The notes under the pieces were generated by a model, which was not told where the DNA came from, did no database searches, and was given only the letters and a program-made list of their open reading frames with translations. Both the position numbers and the translations under genes were made by a program. Below are positions 33,279 through 42,081 of a DNA stretch of 64,000 nt, piece by piece (the stretch's first letter is position 1; every line of letters begins with the position of its first letter). The DNA comes from Solibacillus sp. FSL R7-0682 (GTDB lineage: Bacteria > Bacillota > Bacilli > Bacillales_A > Planococcaceae): the NCBI RefSeq assembly GCF_038005985.1, contig NZ_JBBOUI010000001.1, positions 2,004,001 through 2,068,000 of the forward strand. Direction: 5' to 3'.

Positions 33279-34295
33279 TTAAACAATAAGAGTGACGGTT
33301 TTCATTTCATAAATTTTTTGGAGAGTATGGACATATTTTATCTTCTCGTCTTCAGCCTCAGTGTGGAGATACGCTTCGACAAGCCTGTAGCCGAATCTAA
33401 GTAGGATTATCTCGTAGACACAATGATCGGTGAGCCCAGATATATCTGCATACTCCGAAAAGCCTTTGTAATACGCAGGGATACATCGCTCGTAATGTTC
33501 GACCATGTTATCAATATCCGCTTCATCCGCAATCAGGCTTGCTAGATCCTCGCCCAGGTAGCCCCATCCACTAGTATCCCAATCGATAAGTGCGAATTTC
33601 TCGTCAGCATAAATAAGATTAGTTATCCAGCAGTCCCGGTGACATAGCACGAGGGGCAATTTTTCAATACGGGCGAATATTTTGTCTGCTTGTTCATCGA
33701 TGTTAATGAGCATTTGCCGCACGTGCAAGGGCAATTTACAGTCTTCCGATCGTATATAATCGTAGACAAGTGGCCACGACCGATAACGTAAATACGAATT
33801 TTTCATAAAATCCGGATGGCTAAGGTTCGTCAGTTTCTGCAGCACAGTGGGTTGTTCCGCATAAAGCATACCTTGATAGCGCCCTAACTCCAACGCTGCC
33901 TTTTCATACATGTCACTGGTCAAATCTAAACCTGTCACGCCATCAATATATTCTAGCCACAGATGGTATTCATTCTCTTCGACATTGAACTCGGCGTGAT
34001 AACATATCGGCCAACGAAGGGCTTGCGAGAAAGTCGCCCCCAAGTTAGAGGAATAGAGATCATATTCCCGGCGCCATGAATCTGGATCGCCATAACGCTC
34101 CCATTTGTGTTGGATTTTCAGTACGATACGGTAAGGTAATTTTTCACCATCCGCGGTTTCGGCAATTCCCGAAACTAGATACACATTTCCCACAGTTCCG
34201 CCCTGTAACGGTATACTCTGGTAGTCTGTAGAGATGATATTCTTCTTGAACATTTCGTTTAAAACATAAATTAGCTTTTCAGTTTCAATATTCAT
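33279..34295 (-). CDS. Aminoglycoside phosphotransferase-like kinase
   Basis: The 338-residue protein has the APH/choline-kinase fold: LQGGTVGNVYLV (nucleotide loop), VLKIQ (Lys), LVLCHRDCWITNLIY (catalytic HxDxxxxN) and FALIDWDTSG (metal Asp). The product could phosphorylate an antibiotic or a metabolite; the family is broad. Codon use is visibly richer in G/C at third positions than its neighbours, and an IS1595-like remnant lies next to it, so recent transfer is plausible. ATG 34295 follows GGAGG. Confidence 0.8.
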   Translation of the reverse strand: MNIETEKLIYVLNEMFKKNIISTDYQSIPLQGGTVGNVYLVSGIAETADGEKLPYRIVLKIQHKWERYGDPDSWRREYDLYSSNLGATFSQALRWPICYHAEFNVEENEYHLWLEYIDGVTGLDLTSDMYEKAALELGRYQGMLYAEQPTVLQKLTNLSHPDFMKNSYLRYRSWPLVYDYIRSEDCKLPLHVRQMLINIDEQADKIFARIEKLPLVLCHRDCWITNLIYADEKFALIDWDTSGWGYLGEDLASLIADEADIDNMVEHYERCIPAYYKGFSEYADISGLTDHCVYEIILLRFGYRLVEAYLHTEAEDEKIKYVHTLQKIYEMKTVTLIV

Positions 34296-34554
34296 TTATT
34301 CCTCCAATTTCTTCTTAGTCAATGAGGTAGTGCATAGATATACTCTAATCATGTTGCAGGGGATAGAAAACATCCGAGTAACATAATTTTCTTATGGAAA
34401 ATCTTATGAATAAATTGCCTGGATGGTTTTCCTAATTTTAACAGATAAAGGTTTACATTCATAACTAAATTATTAAGAAATAAGAAGAGGAACACGTAAT
34501 GGATAGGCATAAAATTTTCGCATTTAAAATAATTATTGAGTGTTAAACAAATGA

Positions 34555-35040
34555 TCAATGATTTAGTCTCATTTTTAAAAGGTTTAATGCAGACAATACC
34601 TCTTGTCTATTTAAAGAATTATTCATATTATTTCTAGCATGAAGAAGTACGGGTCTAACTGATTCAACAGATCGGCCGAATTCATACATCCATTCATATC
34701 GGGGAACTAGCCAAGTATGGAAATGGTGAGTAGTATCTTCGTTGTAAAAGTAATAAACATAATCAATACCTAAAATCTCTCGTTGTGCTTTTCGGATTTT
34801 GGATAATAAATGAGTATAATCCAAGAGCTCTTCCTCCGTTAATTCATCCAAACATTTTATATGACGTTTTGAAGCTAATATGATTAATCCTTTAATCGGA
34901 TAAGCAACATCTTGGTGGGCATGAAAATACGAGGATTCTAGTATCACGCCACCTTCTGGCTCAATCAACCCACTTGTCAATGCACAGCTTAAACATTCAA
35001 CTTCAGCCGTCTTACCATTTGATAACGTAATCTTTCTCAT
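34555..35040 (-). CDS. HIT-family protein
   Basis: A 161-residue histidine-triad-like protein. The motif HHFHTWLVPR gives the His-x-His-x pattern of nucleotide hydrolases and transferases; CLSCALTSG near the N-terminus is a CxxC that often binds zinc in this family, and FHAHQDVAYPIKG is the N-terminal strand region. Substrate unknown. ATG 35040 follows GAGGGG; an upstream in-frame start at 35064 has a poorer site. The 250 bases before the APH-like gene hold no supported gene. Confidence 0.8.
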   Translation of the reverse strand: MRKITLSNGKTAEVECLSCALTSGLIEPEGGVILESSYFHAHQDVAYPIKGLIILASKRHIKCLDELTEEELLDYTHLLSKIRKAQREILGIDYVYYFYNEDTTHHFHTWLVPRYEWMYEFGRSVESVRPVLLHARNNMNNSLNRQEVLSALNLLKMRLNH

Positions 35041-35181
35041 AATTTCCCCTCTGAAATTTGACATGAAGTGAAAATATTAATTTAGTTTAATAATATAGTT
35101 TTTAACGAAGATTTACTATTTTAATAAAAATTTAAACTTCATTTGAATTTTACAGATGAAAGATAATGCAAGTGAGCGAGA

Positions 35182-35238
35182 ATGAAAAAGTATATATTGT
35201 TAATAATTGGATTTATGGTATATTTTTCATTAAAATAA
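35182..35238 (+). other. Short hydrophobic open frame
   Basis: An 18-codon frame MKKYILLIIGFMVYFSLK-stop begins 26 bases before the next gene. It looks like a bare TM or signal segment and has only a weak AGTGAGCGAG site. It could be a small membrane peptide or a relic. Confidence 0.25.
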
Positions 35239-35263
35239 CTTATTTATTATTGTGAGGTGTAGA

Positions 35264-36409
35264 ATGAAAGTGAAAAAAAACCTAACATTATTCACTTTTA
35301 TATTGTTCCTAGCTTTTAGTTACACGGCACACGCGGAAAATCTTTATGACATATATGAGGATGTAACTGAACATGACTTAAAAAATAGTATAATTCTTTC
35401 TCCTGAAAGCTCCACGGCATTTATTAATGGGCAAAAGGTGTCAGCCGTTCAGCCGATTGTCAAAGATGGAAGAACATTAGTACCCCTTCGTTTTATTTCG
35501 GAAGGATTTGGGGCAAAGGTAGATTTTAATTCAAAAAGTCAGTATATTACCATTAAATACGCTAATCAAACCATTTCGTTAAAAATAGGAGAGAAGAGTA
35601 TTTCGATAAATGGTAAATTAAGCAAAATGGATGGGGCAGCAAGTATTTACAACAATGCAACGTACATTCCTTTAAGGTATATTGGCGAGGCATTTAATAA
35701 AAAGATAATCTATTTAAAAAATGAAAAGATTCAACCGTATAGTTTAATCATAATTAGAGATATTGATGCCACAGCAATCGAAAACCTAAATCTTATGCGT
35801 GTTTTTAAATTTCTATACAAAGGAAAATCCATTGTCTATAGTGACCGTTTTATAATTGTCATTAATGAAAATGGCCACTCATTAATTAGTAATGATTTCT
35901 ACACCTTTGAACCTTTTAATTATAAAGAAATGTTTGAGGATAAAAATAGAGTTCAATTAGGGGATATATGGTTTAAGACCGATATGAGCCATTTTTATTT
36001 GAATTATGCCTATAACACAACGAAGGAATTTATTTTATACCGTGTGGATGAAGAGATTACAAGGGTAGCGATTGAAAAAGCACCAATCAAAGCGGTAAAA
36101 ACATATTTAAATAATGTCTATTACTTAACGAGGTATGAGCGTGGAATACTTAATGCTCATGAAACAAGCAATTTAAAATATGCAACATTTAATAATGGAC
36201 AGTGGTTCTCCGATTATTTAGGGAAGCCTGGATATTATTATGGCTTTGACACATTAGGTAACGCCTATAATTGGGAAATTAATTCAAACGGTATTTTTAC
36301 ATTTGGCTATCAACGCGCGGGAGATTTAACATCGGATGAAAGAAAAAAAACGTTTGGACAATATAGAATCGAGCTGCAGAGCAAGAACCATCAGCTTGTA
36401 ACGCCATAA
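35264..36409 (+). CDS. Exported protein with copper amine oxidase N-terminal-like domain
   Basis: The 381-residue product has a signal peptide (MKVKKNLTLFTFILFLAFSY, cleavage after TAHA). Residues about 50-145 are a copper amine oxidase N-terminal-like repeat: INGQKVSAVQPIVKDGRTLV, PLRFISEGFGAKVDF, then TYIPLRYIGEAFNKK. In spore-formers these domains are wall-associated and do not bind copper. The remaining 230 residues look like a beta-propeller-type display domain (YTFEPFNYKE, TFNNGQWFSDYLG) of unknown role. ATG 35264 follows GAGGTG. It is monocistronic. Confidence 0.8.
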   Translation: MKVKKNLTLFTFILFLAFSYTAHAENLYDIYEDVTEHDLKNSIILSPESSTAFINGQKVSAVQPIVKDGRTLVPLRFISEGFGAKVDFNSKSQYITIKYANQTISLKIGEKSISINGKLSKMDGAASIYNNATYIPLRYIGEAFNKKIIYLKNEKIQPYSLIIIRDIDATAIENLNLMRVFKFLYKGKSIVYSDRFIIVINENGHSLISNDFYTFEPFNYKEMFEDKNRVQLGDIWFKTDMSHFYLNYAYNTTKEFILYRVDEEITRVAIEKAPIKAVKTYLNNVYYLTRYERGILNAHETSNLKYATFNNGQWFSDYLGKPGYYYGFDTLGNAYNWEINSNGIFTFGYQRAGDLTSDERKKTFGQYRIELQSKNHQLVTP

Positions 36410-36416
36410 AATAAGT

Positions 36417-36467
36417 GGCTAGTTGAAGTTCTAAGTGATTAAAACTTTAACTAGTCATGTTTTTTTG
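36417..36467 (+). terminator. Terminator after copper-amine-oxidase-like gene
   Basis: GGCTAGTTGAAGTT pairs with AACTTTAACTAGTC (one bulged pair), then ATGTTTTTTT. Confidence 0.75.
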
Positions 36468-36485
36468 CACTTTGTAGTTTTCATA

Positions 36486-36939
36486 TTATAAAGTACCATT
36501 ATTTAAAAACAAAAGAGAAGCCAAATAAAGTGCTAAATCCCGAATTTTCGCATCTGTTTCAGCCTCAATGCATTCCCGTTCTTTTGTATACGAATAAAGT
36601 GTATCTCCATGAACTAAGTGATCCGATATATTTAATAAACCGATAGCCTTTTTATTGAATTTTTTGGCACGGCTAACGTAGTGCCAGTTTCCATATCTAC
36701 ACCGATATGTCCATTACTTGCCCAATCATTCACCATTTCACTTGTCTCAAGGAGCATAGCACTTGTAGAAAGCACACGCCCAACGACATAGGAATAGCCT
36801 TTTTTCTCACAATAATCTACTGCCGCAGAGACAAGTGATTCACTAGATGTTACGGTTTTTTCATTTGGTAAATACCAATGTGCCGTACCATCCTGCATCT
36901 CAGCCTCGCGTACAATTAATATATCTCCATAGTTTATTT
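36486..36939 (-). pseudogene. Nucleoside phosphorylase, truncated and frameshifted
   Basis: The frame DGTAHWYLPNEKTVTS, YCEKKGYSYVVGRVLSTSAM, GHIGVDMETGTTLAVPKNSI belongs to the PNP/uridine phosphorylase superfamily (VDMETxTTFAVA is its active-site strand). It stops at 36632. The rest is in another frame: KKFNKKAIGLLNISDHLVHG, DTLYSYTKERECIEAETDAK, IRDLALYLAS, stop at 36486. One missing A in a run of six explains the shift. The N-terminal third, including the phosphate-binding part, is absent, since the Nudix gene ends just upstream. This is therefore a dead gene even without the frameshift. Confidence 0.8.
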
Positions 36940-37404
36940 TTAAAGATAATCCACCACAATAGTCCGAAAATACTCCTCTATAACGAGCTTATCTGGGGGA
37001 CTTATGTTTAATGGTAAATGGGCTAAATTAAAAAACTTTATGCTCTTCGATTCAGTAAAGTTATACTTTAATAACCCATCATATTTTTTACATATAAATG
37101 CGGTTACTACATTATAAACTTCATCACCATGAGGATATCGATAGTAAAAGTCTTTTCCAGAAAAGGTTTTGAAGTATTCCAGGTGTATTGCTTTTAAGCC
37201 GGTTTCTTCAAGCATTTCTCTTTGTGCGACTTCCTCTAAGCTTTCTCCAAGATCCATAGCTCCTCCAGCTAAGCCCCAGCAGTTATTGTCATTTCTTAAT
37301 TGCATGAGTAATTCATTGTGTTCATTGAAGATTAATACACATGCGCCAACCATAATAAGAGGCTCGGTGCCAATCTTCTTTCGTAAATTCATGATATAAC
37401 TCAA
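36940..37404 (-). CDS. Nudix hydrolase
   Basis: A 154-residue protein with a canonical Nudix box GGAMDLGESLEEVAQREMLE then ETGL (about 47-70). MQLRNDNNCWGLAGG precedes it, and YYRYPHGDEVYNVV lies beyond. It likely hydrolyses a nucleoside diphosphate derivative; the substrate is unknown. TTG 37404 is chosen, 7 bases after GGAGG; the next ATG (codon 5) has no site at good distance. The truncated phosphorylase is directly downstream. Confidence 0.85.
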   Translation of the reverse strand: MSYIMNLRKKIGTEPLIMVGACVLIFNEHNELLMQLRNDNNCWGLAGGAMDLGESLEEVAQREMLEETGLKAIHLEYFKTFSGKDFYYRYPHGDEVYNVVTAFICKKYDGLLKYNFTESKSIKFFNLAHLPLNISPPDKLVIEEYFRTIVVDYL

Positions 37405-37572
37405 GAAAAAACCTCCAATCGAATGGATAAATAGGTTAACTAATATTCCTCCATTTTAATTAAACGAATCGTACAATAAATCGAAAAATATGTAAATAAA
37501 AATAATTGGATTTTATTTACTGTTAAATAAAGGTATGATTGGAATTGCAAAAGAAATTTGAGGTGGTTGAAA

Positions 37573-38061
37573 TTGAATGCTAGTAACATCAATAATCAGA
37601 AATTGTTAGCTTTTCTTCGCATGAAGGAGCATGAAACTAAACTATATCAACCGATTGCTGGTTCCTTTGCCGTCGTAAAATGTTCGGGTAAATATCTTTT
37701 GTGCTACAACACATGGAGAAAACAATGGGAAATACCGGCGGGTCAGAGAGATGGAAATGAAACAGCGAAGGAATGTGCGATTCGAGAGCTTTATGAGGAA
37801 ACAGGACAAGTTGTCAATGATATGAATTTTGTTGGATTGATGAAAGTGAAAAATAATCTGAATGGCTGTGTTAAATATAATCCAATTTATTTTACAGAAA
37901 TCGTTCAGCTACAGTCCTTTCTAGAAAATGACGAAACATCCGCGATTAAGCTTTGGGATTTAACTAAAAACATCCGAGATATCGATGAAGTAGATCGTCA
38001 CTTATTGGAAAGGCTAAACAGGATAGAGGAGGTCAAAAATGGAGCTTTGGGATCTTTATGA
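37573..38061 (+). CDS. Nudix hydrolase
   Basis: A 162-residue protein. The Nudix box GQRDGNETAKECAIRELYEE then TGQ is at about 63-86, with WEIPAG ahead; the usual first Gly-Gly is Ala-Gly. Its family resembles B. subtilis YtkD-like enzymes only loosely. The start is TTG 37573, 6 bases after GAGGTGG. It overlaps the next Nudix gene by 23 bases, so the two are coupled. Confidence 0.8.
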   Translation: MNASNINNQKLLAFLRMKEHETKLYQPIAGSFAVVKCSGKYLLCYNTWRKQWEIPAGQRDGNETAKECAIRELYEETGQVVNDMNFVGLMKVKNNLNGCVKYNPIYFTEIVQLQSFLENDETSAIKLWDLTKNIRDIDEVDRHLLERLNRIEEVKNGALGSL

Positions 38062-38575
38062 TATCAATCGAAATAAAATAGGGAAAACAATACAACGAGA
38101 CGAACTATTGAGCCCAGGGGAATATCATCTAGTTGTCCATGTTTGCCTATTTAATTCACAAGGGGAAATGCTCATACAGCAAAGACAACCCTTCAAAAAA
38201 GGCTGGTCTAATTTATGGGATATTAGTTGCGGAGGAAGTGCAACAATGGGCGATACGAGCCAATCCGCCATTTCAAGAGAATTACAAGAAGAGCTAGGAA
38301 TTACATATGACTTTAATGAGATTAGACCAAACTTTACCATCAATTTTACAAATGGCTTTGATGATTATTATTTGATTGACTTGGATATGGATTTAAATGA
38401 TTTGACCCTCCAATATGAGGAAGTACAAAAGGTGAAATGGGCAAGTAAGGAGGAAATTTTAAACATGATTAAGACGGGCGAATTTATCCCGTTTTATGAT
38501 AGCCTCATTCATTTAATTTTTGACTCCCGCAATCAATATGGCAGTGTTCGATTAAAAATGGATGTAGCTAAGTGA
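38039..38575 (+). CDS. Nudix hydrolase, isopentenyl-diphosphate isomerase-like
   Basis: A 178-residue protein beginning MELWDLYDINRNKIGKTIQR. FNSQGEMLIQQRQPFK, WDISCGGSATMGDTSQSAIS and RELQEELGI form the Nudix core of the IDI-like branch (also YfcD-type). These often dephosphorylate diphosphates. Metal ligands in the box (R-E-L-x-E-E-L) are kept. ATG 38039 lies inside the previous gene after AGGAGG. A promoter and T-box leader for the next gene follow. Confidence 0.82.
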   Translation: MELWDLYDINRNKIGKTIQRDELLSPGEYHLVVHVCLFNSQGEMLIQQRQPFKKGWSNLWDISCGGSATMGDTSQSAISRELQEELGITYDFNEIRPNFTINFTNGFDDYYLIDLDMDLNDLTLQYEEVQKVKWASKEEILNMIKTGEFIPFYDSLIHLIFDSRNQYGSVRLKMDVAK

Positions 38576-38592
38576 ATTTCAATAAGAAAATA

Positions 38593-38623
38593 TTGACAAT
38601 TAAATTTTGTTTGTTATTATAAT
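38593..38623 (+). promoter_or_regulatory. Promoter of the tyrS T-box transcript
   Basis: TTGACA (38593-38598) and TATTAT (38615-38620, 16-base spacing) or TATAAT (38618-38623, 19-base spacing) form a good vegetative promoter ahead of the T-box leader. Confidence 0.75.
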
Positions 38624-38659
38624 TTGTAATCTTAATTATTGTTAAATAAAAGTTGTTAA

Positions 38660-38938
38660 GAAGATAAAGGCGATGAAAAGAACGAGTAACATAAATGGAA
38701 CGTACAGAGAGTAGCCGGTTATTGAGAGGCGCGCTGGAAATTTATGTGAATACATCTTGGAGCTGCGTACCGAAACAGTAAGTAGGCTACGACGGGGTTG
38801 CGACCGTAATCATTGCAGGAGTATCATCGCTTGCGATCGTACTTACAAAGGAGAATTGTGTGAGCATTTCTCAAAAAAAGGTGGTAACACGTATAATCAC
38901 GTCCTTTAGGCATTAGCCTAACGGGCGTTTTTTATTTG
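38660..38938 (+). promoter_or_regulatory. T-box riboswitch with tyrosine specifier
   Basis: A tRNA-sensing T-box leader. The AGAGAG motif (38706-38711) with following GTAGCCGGTT is present. The specifier loop has GAA-TAC-ATC with TAC (Tyr codon) at 38751-38753. The antiterminator T-box core AAAAAAAGGTGGTAACACG lies at about 38873-38891, and its TGGT bulge can pair with the tRNA ACCA end. The terminator is the hairpin CGTCCTTTAGG ... CCTAACGGGCG, then TTTTTT (38910-38932). It senses uncharged tRNA-Tyr and lets transcription continue into tyrS. Confidence 0.9.
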
Positions 38939-38984
38939 CAGTAGTTTTAGATGGATAAAACTTAACGAAATTGGAGTGGTGAAA

Positions 38985-40211
38985 ATGTTTTTACATCCAA
39001 ATGAACAATTAGAAATAATTAAAAAGGGCGTAGATTGTATTGTTGATGTCGAAGAATTATTGCAAAAGCTTCAAAAATCCTATGCACAACAAAAGCCTTT
39101 AAAAATCAAGCTTGGTTTAGACCCATCTGCTCCTGACATTCATCTTGGTCATGCCGTAGTTTTACGCAAAATGAAGCAAATGCAAGATTTAGGCCATGAA
39201 GTCGTTATTATTATTGGAGATTTTACGGGGCGTATCGGAGATCCAACAGGTAAGGTAAAAGGAAGAAAGGCGCTAAGCGATGACATTGTAAAGGCAAATG
39301 CGAAAACCTATTGCGAACAAATTTTTAAAATATTAGATGAAAACAAAACTACGGTACGTTTTAATAGTGAATGGCTTTCCAAATTAACCTTTGAGGAAGT
39401 AATCAAGCTTGCTGCCACGACGTCCGTTGCCCGTATTTTAGAAAGAGATGACTTTCAAAAACGTTTTCAAAAACAAGTTCCTATTGGAATTCATGAATTT
39501 TTCTACCCGTTAATGCAGGCATATGATTCAGTTGAGCTTCGGGCAGATATTGAGCTTGGCGGAACAGACCAAACCTTCAATATTTTAATGGGACGTACAT
39601 TACAAAAGCATGTAGGCTTAGAAAAGCAAATTGCTATTTTTATGCCCATTCTTGAGGGATTAGATGGTATTGAAAAAATGAGTAAAAGTCTCGGAAATTA
39701 CATTGGTATACTGGATGCTCCAGAAGTAATGTTTAAAAAAGTGATGGAAGTACCGGACAACCTAATTATGAAGTAATTTGAACTTGCTACAGATGAGCAT
39801 CCAACGGCTTTAAAGGAATGGAAAATGAGATTGGAAAATGGACAAAACCCACGAGATATTAAACTCGAACTTGCTAGAATCATTACCCAGTTATATCACG
39901 GTCAACAAAACGTAAAAGCTGCTGAAAAATATTTTGTTACTGTGTTTCAAGAAAAGAAAATTCCTGATAATATGCCCACATTATTTATAGAAAATGATCA
40001 AATGATTGTGAAGAATATGCTGTCACAGCTTGTATCTACTGGTATTGTATTAAGTAAAAGTGAATTTTTACGCCTCGTGAAGCAAAACGGAGTGTCTCTT
40101 AATGGCGACAAATTAAATCTGGATTCTTTAGATCAAATTGTAAAGGACGGAGACGTTTTACAAATTGGAAAAAAACGCTTTGTTAAATTTGTTCAAATTA
40201 AATGTTGTTAG
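38985..40211 (+). pseudogene. tyrZ: Tyrosyl-tRNA synthetase (TyrZ-type) with internal TAA
   Basis: The gene has 408 codons, close to TyrZ-type enzymes. Catalytic motifs are intact: [12 protein letters not shown] (HIGH-type, 53-56), [12 protein letters not shown] and KMSKS (231-235). Codon 264 (39774-39776) is TAA, and the same frame continues FELATDEHPTALKEWKMRLE, the anticodon-binding part and an S4 domain. Family sequences have Tyr there (KYFEL), so a TAT/TAC to TAA change is the simplest explanation. The product would lack tRNA recognition. ATG 38985 follows GGAGTGG. The control leader is a T-box with Tyr specifier. It may be a second, dispensable copy. Confidence 0.85.
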
Positions 40212-40313
40212 AGAAAATGAAATGAGACCCTTTTATTATTTCAAAAGAATAAAATATCTGTATAATATTAGAAAAGGCGAGCTTTTTTAATACACACCAT
40301 AGGGGGATTTTGT

Positions 40314-41168
40314 ATGTGGCAACAAAAAATGATTGCAACATCGAGGGGCGTATTTGAGTATTTTGTAAGTGGACATGGGGAACCGCTTGCGATTACCCAT
40401 TTTTACACGAGTTTCGACGATCGTGGAAATTGGTTTGCCAACCCGTTTACAGCACAATATACAGTCTATTTAATTAATGTTCGTGGGGCTGGAAATTCTC
40501 CGGTCATTGAATCGGATGAGCAGCTTTCTCTTCAGGAAGTCATCCTCGATTTAGAGGCGATTCGAGAAGCGTTAAACATGGAAAAATGGGCATTTGCTGG
40601 ACATTCAACGGGTGGAATGCTGGCTCTACAATATGCGGTGGAGGCGCAAAGCTCACTAACAAAGGTTATTTGTGGCTGTAGTGCAGCAAGTAAGCAATAT
40701 GCGAGCCATCCAGACAGTATTTACTGTGCGGAAAATAAGAACTTTAACCGAATTATGGGAATTATGGAAAGTTTAAATAACCCTGAAACACCTCAAAAAG
40801 AACGGAGCGAACTTTCATTCGAATGGGCACTCATGTCCTTTACAAGTGAGGAGAAGCTAAAATATGCACTGACTATACCAAATGGTGGAAAAACGATTGG
40901 GCGTGCGCTCGATTATTTTAGAAAAGTTGCGGTGAAAAGCTTTGATTTACGTGATCAACTAAAGTTTATTACTGTACCAGTGTTTGTATTTGGAGGACGA
41001 CATGACGCACAATGTCCGATCGAATATAGTATAGAGATTGCAAAGCATATTCCATCGGCTAGGTTAACAATCTTTGAACAATCGAACCACAATCCGTTCA
41101 TTGAACAACAACAAGAATTTCAGCAATTCGTACAAAACACAGCTATAACAAATGAATTAAAAGATTAG
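40314..41168 (+). CDS. Alpha/beta hydrolase
   Basis: A 284-residue alpha/beta hydrolase of the proline iminopeptidase/haloperoxidase-like group. The nucleophile is Ser98 in GHSTGG, the acid the Asp of GGRHDAQCP (about 230) and the base His of QSNHNPFIE (about 260). NVRGAGNSP matches the oxyanion-side pattern DxRGxGxS with Asp replaced by Asn. Substrate unknown. ATG 40314 follows AGGGGG. It leads a run of four plus-strand genes with short gaps. Confidence 0.82.
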   Translation: MWQQKMIATSRGVFEYFVSGHGEPLAITHFYTSFDDRGNWFANPFTAQYTVYLINVRGAGNSPVIESDEQLSLQEVILDLEAIREALNMEKWAFAGHSTGGMLALQYAVEAQSSLTKVICGCSAASKQYASHPDSIYCAENKNFNRIMGIMESLNNPETPQKERSELSFEWALMSFTSEEKLKYALTIPNGGKTIGRALDYFRKVAVKSFDLRDQLKFITVPVFVFGGRHDAQCPIEYSIEIAKHIPSARLTIFEQSNHNPFIEQQQEFQQFVQNTAITNELKD

Positions 41169-41179
41169 GAGAGTTAGTA

Positions 41180-41404
41180 GTGCAAGAAAATTCATATTTA
41201 TTTATACCATTAGTGAGTTTCATACCGATTATTTTTTATGCATTATGTTTGTATTTTACATTAAGTTTTTTCCAACAATTAAAAGACGGGGATTCTAAGC
41301 GTATCAAGCAAACTAAACTATTTGCCGTCCTTTCATTAATCATTGCATTAGCAACGCCAACAGTTGTTTCATTTATAACAATGCGACAAATGATGAATTT
41401 TTAA
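41180..41404 (+). CDS. Small two-TM membrane protein, hypothetical
   Basis: A 74-residue protein with two helices (about 6-30 and 46-66) separated by a lysine-rich loop KDGDSKRIKQTK. GTG 41180 follows AGGAGAG. It starts 11 bases after the hydrolase gene. No family recognised. Confidence 0.6.
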   Translation: MQENSYLFIPLVSFIPIIFYALCLYFTLSFFQQLKDGDSKRIKQTKLFAVLSLIIALATPTVVSFITMRQMMNF

Positions 41405-41454
41405 TAAGGAACGGATAAGTTTTAACAAAAGTATAATTGAAACGAGTTGAAAGA

Positions 41455-42075
41455 ATGAAGTTTTATATTTTCCTCATTTTATTGGGGTTTGTACTAGGAA
41501 TTGGAATAGCCATAACAGGATGGCCCATTTGGATTGCCTATATAGTAATAGTAGTGGTGGGAGTTCCACATTTATTAAGCCCAATATATATCCTTTATCG
41601 TTCGAAGAATTTGGAAGCACTTACGAAAATTGTTGATAAATTCAAAAAAAATCCGGTCTATCTTTATATGTACTTGCTACGAGATGGAACGGATGAAGAA
41701 CTAGTGGTAGCGCTTGATCAAGTGTTGGCAAAGTATAAAAATGAAAAATACCAAGCAATTTATGGAACACTTCATGCACTATTACGTGGAGATTTTCAAG
41801 ATGCGCGCCAGTACATAAAGCCGATGCTTCATAAGGAAGTCGGGCAATACACAAATGATTTAATTACTATTTTAGAAGGAAACTATGATGCCATTCCAAC
41901 AAAATCTTATGAAAAAGAGTGGATGAATTTTAGTATTGCAGCACATAAAGCGTATATGCAAAAAGATATCGAGGGCTTTGAAATTGCTTCAAAACAGGCT
42001 ATTCAACAGGCAGCTGGCATTCAGCATTATGGGAATTATTACACGTTTCAGCGCATGCGTAAAAAATTAAGGTAA
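41455..42075 (+). CDS. Membrane-anchored hypothetical protein
   Basis: A 206-residue protein with two N-terminal TM helices (about 2-22 and 24-45) and a cytosolic helical domain rich in tetratricopeptide-like pairs: KKNPVYLYMYLLRDGTDEEL, ALDQVLAKYKNEKYQ, ALLRGDFQDARQYI. It may be a TPR-like scaffold. ATG 41455 has only a weak GAAAG site; TTG 41437 is an alternative. Function unknown. Confidence 0.6.
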   Translation: MKFYIFLILLGFVLGIGIAITGWPIWIAYIVIVVVGVPHLLSPIYILYRSKNLEALTKIVDKFKKNPVYLYMYLLRDGTDEELVVALDQVLAKYKNEKYQAIYGTLHALLRGDFQDARQYIKPMLHKEVGQYTNDLITILEGNYDAIPTKSYEKEWMNFSIAAHKAYMQKDIEGFEIASKQAIQQAAGIQHYGNYYTFQRMRKKLR

Positions 42076-42081
42076 TTAATT

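Noticed and set aside
34349-34558. 69-codon hydrophobic frame on the minus strand
   Set aside because: No ribosome site; overlaps the HIT gene end; hydrophobicity is expected from AT-rich noncoding DNA.
38660-38938. Considered a class other than T-box (such as SAM or lysine riboswitch)
   Set aside because: The AGAGAG motif, GGTGGTAACACG core and TAC specifier before a TyrRS gene are specific to T-boxes.
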